Of a stretch of DNA of 38,889 nt, positions 34,638 through 38,889 are shown piece after piece. Under the pieces are notes generated by a model, which was not told the origin of the DNA, did not search any database, and worked only from the letters and a program-made list of their open reading frames with translations. A program made the translations under genes and the position numbers. Within the stretch, counting starts at the first letter, position 1; the number at the start of each line of letters is the position of its first letter. The stretch comes from Thiobacillus sp. Its GTDB lineage: Bacteria; Pseudomonadota; Gammaproteobacteria; Burkholderiales; Thiobacillaceae. Location: contig JAIBEI010000024.1 in the NCBI GenBank assembly GCA_019459055.1, forward strand, positions 1-38,889. The letters are read 5' to 3'.

Positions 34638-35561
34638 TCATAACGCCGCCAGGGTCTTGATGTGCGCGGCCGCGCTGCGCCCCAGGGCGCTGAGGTCATA
34701 GCCGCCTTCCAGCACCGAAACGACGCGGCCTTCTGCGTGGCGCGCGGCTACGCTCATCACCTGCTCGGTGATCCAGATGTAATCGGCTTCGACCAGGCCG
34801 AACTGCGCCATCTCGTCCTCGCGGTGGCCGTCGAAGCCGGCGGAGCAAAACAGCATCTGCGGGCAGTGCGCTTCCAGGCGCGGCGTGATCTGTGCGGTGA
34901 AGGCTTCGCGATAGGCGGGGCCGGTGGTGCCGGCGGGCAGTGGCACGTTGACGATGTGGTCGCTGGCGGTGTCGGCGCCGCAGAACGGGTAGTAGGGATG
35001 CTGGAAGGTGGAGCACAGCATCACGCGCGGATCGTCGGTGAAGATGTCCTCGGTGCCGTTGCCGTGGTGGACGTCGAAATCGACGATGGCGACCCGTTCG
35101 AGGCCATGCGCTTCCAGCGCGTGCGCGACGGCGACGGCGACGTTGTTGAAGAAGCAGAAGCCCATGGCCTGGTTGCGGGTGGCGTGGTGGCCGGGGGGGC
35201 GGCAGGCGACGAAGGCGTTGGACACCTCGCCGCGCATCACCCGATCCACCGCCATCACCGCCCCGCCGGCGGCATGCCGGGCGGCCTCCAGGGTGTGCGG
35301 GTTCATGCTGGTGTCGGGGTCGAGCGCGCGGAAGCCTTCGCTGGGCGAGGACGCTTCGACGAAGTCGATGTAGGCGGCGTCATGCACCCGCAGCAGCTGG
35401 CTGCGCTGCACCGGCGGGGCTTCGAGATGCGTCAGGTAGTCGAACAGGTGGGCGGCGTGCAGGCGGTCGTCGATGGCGCGCAGTCGCTCGGGGCTCTCCG
35501 GATGCCAGTCGCCCATGGTGTGCAGGAGAAAGCTGGGGTGGGTGATGTAGGCGGTATGCAT
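34638..35561 (-). CDS. Class II-like histone deacetylase family protein
   Basis: 307 residues, ATG 35561 (MHTAYITHPSFLLHTMGDWHPESPERL). Zn2+-dependent amidohydrolase of the HDAC/AcuC/APAH superfamily. Active-site motifs: RPPGHHATRNQAMGFCFFNNVAVA, VDFDVHHGNGTEDIF (metal Asp/His), CSAGFDGHREDE and LEGGYDLSALG. Likely deacetylates lysines or acetylpolyamines. Divergent from a Pat-type acetyltransferase. 34525-34637 holds nothing recognisable. Confidence 0.93.
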   Translation of the reverse strand: MHTAYITHPSFLLHTMGDWHPESPERLRAIDDRLHAAHLFDYLTHLEAPPVQRSQLLRVHDAAYIDFVEASSPSEGFRALDPDTSMNPHTLEAARHAAGGAVMAVDRVMRGEVSNAFVACRPPGHHATRNQAMGFCFFNNVAVAVAHALEAHGLERVAIVDFDVHHGNGTEDIFTDDPRVMLCSTFQHPYYPFCGADTASDHIVNVPLPAGTTGPAYREAFTAQITPRLEAHCPQMLFCSAGFDGHREDEMAQFGLVEADYIWITEQVMSVAARHAEGRVVSVLEGGYDLSALGRSAAAHIKTLAAL

Positions 35562-35625
35562 GAGTGGGGGGATCAGGGGAATAAACAAACTATACGCCCG
35601 GCGTGATGGCGCGGTAACGGGGGAT

Positions 35626-35640
35626 GGCCTAGCATAGGCC
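35626..35640. promoter_or_regulatory. Palindrome in the deacetylase/acetyltransferase gap
   Basis: GGCCTA-GCA-TAGGCC, a perfect 6-bp inverted repeat between the divergent genes (35562-35685). It may be a shared operator; no regulator is known. Confidence 0.35.
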
Positions 35641-35685
35641 GTTCACGACCCCATCGATTCGGCGTACGCCCGCCCAAAGCAAACC

Positions 35686-38364
35686 ATGCCCCAACACTAT
35701 CTTCATCCCCTGTTCAACGCCCGCTCGGTGGCGGTCTTCGGCGCCAGCGAGCGCGAGGATTCGGTCGCCGGCATCCTGTTCCGCAACCTGCGCCATGCCG
35801 GCTACAAGGGCGAGGTCTACCCGGTCAATCCCAAGCACGAGACGGTGTTCGGCGTGCGCTGTTATGCGTCGGCCGGCGAGCTGCCGGTCGTGCCGGAACT
35901 GGCGCTGATCGCGACGCCGGCGCCCACGGTGGCGGCGATCATGGAGGCATGCGGCCAGCACGGCATCCGCCATGCCATCGTGCTGTCGGCCGGCTTTGGC
36001 GAAGTGGGCGCGCAGGGCGTGGCGCTGGAAGACGGCGTGAAGGCGGCGGCCAAAAAACACGGCATCCGCTTCATCGGCCCCAACTGCCTTGGCATCCAGC
36101 GGCCTTCCATCGGGCTCAATGCCACCTTCAGCCAGGGCGCGACGCTGTCCGGCGATCTCGCGCTGGTGTCGCAGTCCGGCGCGATCTGCACTGCCATGAT
36201 GGACTGGGCGGAAACCAACGGCATCGGCTTTTCCAGCGTGATCTCCACCGGCGCGTCGGCCGACCTGGATTTCGGCGAGATCCTCGACTATCTCGCCATC
36301 GACACGCAGACCAAGGGTGTCCTGCTATACATCGAGGGCATTCGCGACGCGCGCCGTTTCATGAGCGCGCTGCGTGCGATCTCCCGCTTCAAGCCCGTCG
36401 TCATGGTCAAGGTGGGACGCCACGAGGCCGGATCGAAAGCGGTGCAGTCGCACACCGGCGCGCTGGTCGGATCGGACGCGGTGTTCGACGCCCTGGTGCG
36501 GCGCGCCGGCGTGGTGCGGGTCAACACCATCCTGCAGCTGTTCGCCTCGGCACGGGCGCTGTCCACCCACATCAAGCCCACCGGCAACCGGTTGGCCATC
36601 GTCACCAACGGCGGCGGCCCTGGCGTGATGGCGACCGACCTCGCCATCGACATGGGGGTGCGCATGGCCGAGCTGTCGCCAGCGACATTCGAAACGCTCA
36701 ACGCCGTGCTGCCGGCCAACTGGTCGCAGGCCAATCCGCTCGACATCATCGGCGACGCCAACGCTGAGCGGTATCGCGCGGCGGTGGCCGCCTGTCTCGC
36801 CGACGACAACGTCGACGGCGTGCTGGCGATGCTGACGCCGCAGGCGATGACGCGGCCGACCGAGGTGGCCGCGGCCGTGATCGAGGTGGCGAAGGCCTCG
36901 AGCAAGCCGGTGCTGACCTGCTGGATGGGCGAGGCCCAGGTGCACGAGGGGCGGCGCCTGTTCAAGCAGGCCGGAATTCCCTACTTCACCACGCCGGAAC
37001 CGGCGGTCGAGGTGTTCTCCTTCCTGTCCGCCTTCTACGAAAACCAGCGCCTGCTGATGCAGACGCCGGGGCCGCTGTCGCAGCAGGCCGCGCCGGACGT
37101 CGAGGGCGCGCGCTTCATCATCGAGAGCGCGCTGGCACACGGCCGTCACCTGCTGAACGAGGTGGAATCGAAGGCGCTGCTGGCGGCCTTCCACATCCCG
37201 ATCGCGCAGACCATGATCGCGCGCGACCCGATGGAAGCGATGCTGATGGCGCAGCAGATGGGCTTCCCGGTGGCGATGAAGATCAACTCGCCGGACATCA
37301 CCCACAAGTCCGACGTCAACGGCGTGCGCCTCGGGCTGTCGAGCGGCCAGGCGGTGCGCTCGGCCTTCGGCGAGATGCTGGCCGACGTCAAGCGCCTGCG
37401 TCCCGACGCCACCCTCGAAGGCATCGTGGTCGAGCCGATGGCGGCGCGTCCGCATGCACGCGAGGTGCTGCTGGGGATGACTTCCGACCCGGTGCTGGGT
37501 CCGGTGATCGTGTTCGGCGCCGGCGGCGTCGATGTCGAGGCCTTCCGCGACCGCGCGGTGACCCTGCCGCCGCTCAACCGCTATCTGGCGCGCGACCTGA
37601 TCCAGCGCACCCGCGTCGCCACCCTGCTGGGGCCGTTCCGCAACCGCCCGCCGGTCGACATGGACGCGCTGGAGAACGTGCTGCTGCGGCTGTCGGAAAT
37701 GGTCTGCGAGCTGCCCTGGCTGGCCGAGCTGGACATCAACCCGCTGCTGGTGGACGAGCACGGCGCGCTGGCGCTGGATGCGCGCATCGTCATCGCGCCG
37801 CGGGTGCCGACGGCCGACCGCTACGGCCACATGGCGATCCATCCCTATCCGGCGCATCTGGTGTCGCACTGGCAATTGCCGAGTGGCCACGATGTGGTGA
37901 TCCGTCCGATCCGTCCGGAGGACGCCGAGCTGACCCAGGGCTTCGTCAAGAGCCTGTCCGCGGAATCCAAGTATTTCCGCTTCATGGACGCGGTAAGCGA
38001 GTTGTCCCCGGTCGCACTGGCGCGCCTGACCCAGATCGACTATTCGCGCGAAATGGCGCTGCTGGCGCTGACCGAAATCGACGGCCGCGAAGTGGAGCTC
38101 GGGGTGGCGCGCTATGCCATCAATCCGGAAGGGGCGTCCTGCGAATTCGCCCTGGTGGTCAACGACCAATGGCAGAAGCAGGGGATCGGCCACAAGCTGA
38201 TGGACGTGCTGATGGATGTGGCGCGCGGCAAGGGAGTGAAGGTGATGGAGGGCGAGGTGCTGAAAACCAACCGTCCCATGCTGAAGCTGGTGGAGGCCCT
38301 GGGTTTCCGGATCGAGCCGCACCCGGAGGATGACACGGTGCGAAGGATTTCACGCGCGCTGTAG
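35686..38364 (+). CDS. Pat-type protein lysine acetyltransferase (acyl-CoA synthetase-like + GNAT)
   Basis: 892 residues. Domains in order: CoA-binding Rossmann (about 1-130, SVAVFGASEREDSVAG), two succinyl-CoA-ligase-like domains (about 145-450; LVSQSGAICTAMMDWA, QSHTGALVGSDAVFDAL), and ATP-grasp (about 480-700; FPVAMKINSPDITHKSDVNGV). The C-terminal GNAT domain (about 725-885) has acetyl-CoA motif QKQGIGHKLM. This is the layout of Salmonella Pat/YfiQ. Such enzymes acetylate acetyl-CoA synthetase and other proteins. Divergent from a deacetylase gene. Confidence 0.93.
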   Translation: MPQHYLHPLFNARSVAVFGASEREDSVAGILFRNLRHAGYKGEVYPVNPKHETVFGVRCYASAGELPVVPELALIATPAPTVAAIMEACGQHGIRHAIVLSAGFGEVGAQGVALEDGVKAAAKKHGIRFIGPNCLGIQRPSIGLNATFSQGATLSGDLALVSQSGAICTAMMDWAETNGIGFSSVISTGASADLDFGEILDYLAIDTQTKGVLLYIEGIRDARRFMSALRAISRFKPVVMVKVGRHEAGSKAVQSHTGALVGSDAVFDALVRRAGVVRVNTILQLFASARALSTHIKPTGNRLAIVTNGGGPGVMATDLAIDMGVRMAELSPATFETLNAVLPANWSQANPLDIIGDANAERYRAAVAACLADDNVDGVLAMLTPQAMTRPTEVAAAVIEVAKASSKPVLTCWMGEAQVHEGRRLFKQAGIPYFTTPEPAVEVFSFLSAFYENQRLLMQTPGPLSQQAAPDVEGARFIIESALAHGRHLLNEVESKALLAAFHIPIAQTMIARDPMEAMLMAQQMGFPVAMKINSPDITHKSDVNGVRLGLSSGQAVRSAFGEMLADVKRLRPDATLEGIVVEPMAARPHAREVLLGMTSDPVLGPVIVFGAGGVDVEAFRDRAVTLPPLNRYLARDLIQRTRVATLLGPFRNRPPVDMDALENVLLRLSEMVCELPWLAELDINPLLVDEHGALALDARIVIAPRVPTADRYGHMAIHPYPAHLVSHWQLPSGHDVVIRPIRPEDAELTQGFVKSLSAESKYFRFMDAVSELSPVALARLTQIDYSREMALLALTEIDGREVELGVARYAINPEGASCEFALVVNDQWQKQGIGHKLMDVLMDVARGKGVKVMEGEVLKTNRPMLKLVEALGFRIEPHPEDDTVRRISRAL

Positions 38365-38385
38365 CGCGGTCCGGCACCAGCACAT

Positions 38386-38820
38386 TCAGGCCTCGCCGAG
38401 CTTGAGGTCCAGGCAGCGCAGGTAGGCCGCCGAATCAAACGCCGTCTGATGGCGCTGCACCTGCCAGATCATCTCGGCCAGGCAATCCATCACTGCGTGC
38501 TGGGCGTCCATCGCGTCGCCATGCTGCTTCAGCAGGCGCTGATAGCGGTCGCGGATTCCGGGCGGCTGGTCGACCGACAACTGCTCGCTGATCGCCAGGT
38601 GGATCGACAAATGCAGGAAGGGGTTGGTCTCGCCGGACTCCGGCAGGTAGTCCCGCTCGATATAACGCTCGGGTTGATCGAGCAGGGCATGGTATTCCGG
38701 ATGCGCCAGCACGACCTCGAGCGCCGGCTGCTCCGCGCCCGTCAGCGGCTGGCCCGCACGGTATTTCGCCCACACGTCGAAGAAGAACTGGCGAACCTGG
38801 TCGCGGCTGGGATTAAACAT
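38386..38820 (-). CDS. DUF1841 family protein
   Basis: 144 residues. MFNPSRDQVRQFFFDVWAKYRAGQPLTG, ALEVVLAHPEYHALLDQ, and NPFLHLSIHLAISEQL with the QPPGIRD segment are conserved in this betaproteobacterial family of unknown function. 21 bases from the convergent acetyltransferase stop. Its start region is duplicated (see the next entry). Confidence 0.93.
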   Translation of the reverse strand: MFNPSRDQVRQFFFDVWAKYRAGQPLTGAEQPALEVVLAHPEYHALLDQPERYIERDYLPESGETNPFLHLSIHLAISEQLSVDQPPGIRDRYQRLLKQHGDAMDAQHAVMDCLAEMIWQVQRHQTAFDSAAYLRCLDLKLGEA

Positions 38821-38836
38821 GGCCTGGATTAAACAT
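38813..38836 (-). other. Duplicated start region forming an overlapping mini-ORF
   Basis: GGATTAAACAT occurs at 38810-38820 and again at 38826-38836. The upstream copy creates an extra ATG (38836) reading MFNPGHV-stop, with the stop (38813-38815) inside the first codons of the DUF1841 gene, out of frame by 16 bases. Nothing else is seen to the window end. Confidence 0.6.
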
Positions 38837-38889
38837 GAAGCAGATTATTCGTTCGCCGATTTAAAGCCAGTAGGTGCGCCATGCGCACC

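Noticed and set aside
36325-38322. Minus-strand open frame of 665 codons
   Set aside because: Antisense shadow of the Pat-type acetyltransferase; no recognisable domain.

Overview
The window is GC-rich chromosomal DNA, almost fully coding, from a betaproteobacterium. Gene content and order (overlapping panB/panC/folK/pcnB genes, ccoNOQP-GHIS, an aat/ate pair, thyA-folA, hrcA-nadK-recN) and a TusA/DsrE sulfur-relay pair suggest a facultatively aerobic, probably sulfur-oxidising lineage such as the Thiobacillus/Nitrosomonadales group. That placement is inferred from gene families and was not confirmed by any search.

Layout. 1-1.4 kb is an eroded, partly AT-rich scar. It holds the tail of an RHS-associated transglutaminase-like protein broken at about base 531, two small membrane ORFs of foreign composition, and a composite remnant whose end resembles the tail of alpha-glucan phosphorylase. 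At 1.66-2.41 kb is a secreted protein of unknown function, followed by a bidirectional terminator. 2.5-7.1 kb (minus) is a tightly overlapped operon pcnB-folK-dNK-panB-panC, with panD just downstream from its own promoter. 7.2-9.8 kb (minus) carries a BtuCD/FecCE-type ABC importer whose permease and ATPase genes are separated by a VapBC toxin-antitoxin module. 9.8-12.4 kb holds a lipoprotein cyclophilin, a REP pair, and a divergent HxlR-DsbA-like/nitroreductase locus around a shared palindrome.

12.4-20.9 kb (minus) is a complete cbb3 oxidase locus, transcribed ccoN-O-Q-P-G-H, then a DUF3149 mini-protein, ccoI and ccoS. It encodes both the oxidase and its copper loading and assembly factors. 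21.1-24.9 kb (plus) is an overlapped cluster aat-ate-metallopeptidase-thyA with folA close behind. aat carries an in-frame 37-codon insertion flanked by a direct repeat. 25.0-27.1 kb (minus) is hrcA-hemH. Divergent from it are nadK-recN-nuclease; both hrcA and nadK have a TATAAT exactly six bases before the ATG, suggesting leaderless mRNAs. A Fur-box-controlled FeoB with a degraded G3 motif follows (30.4-32.5 kb).

32.5-34.5 kb (minus) is a TetR-controlled DsrE-TusA-Cys-rich module, with matching operators before tetR and dsrE, plus a DUF488 gene. 34.6-38.4 kb pairs a class II-like deacetylase divergently with a Pat-type protein acetyltransferase. The window ends in a DUF1841 gene whose start region is duplicated. 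No tRNA, rRNA or CRISPR array was seen.
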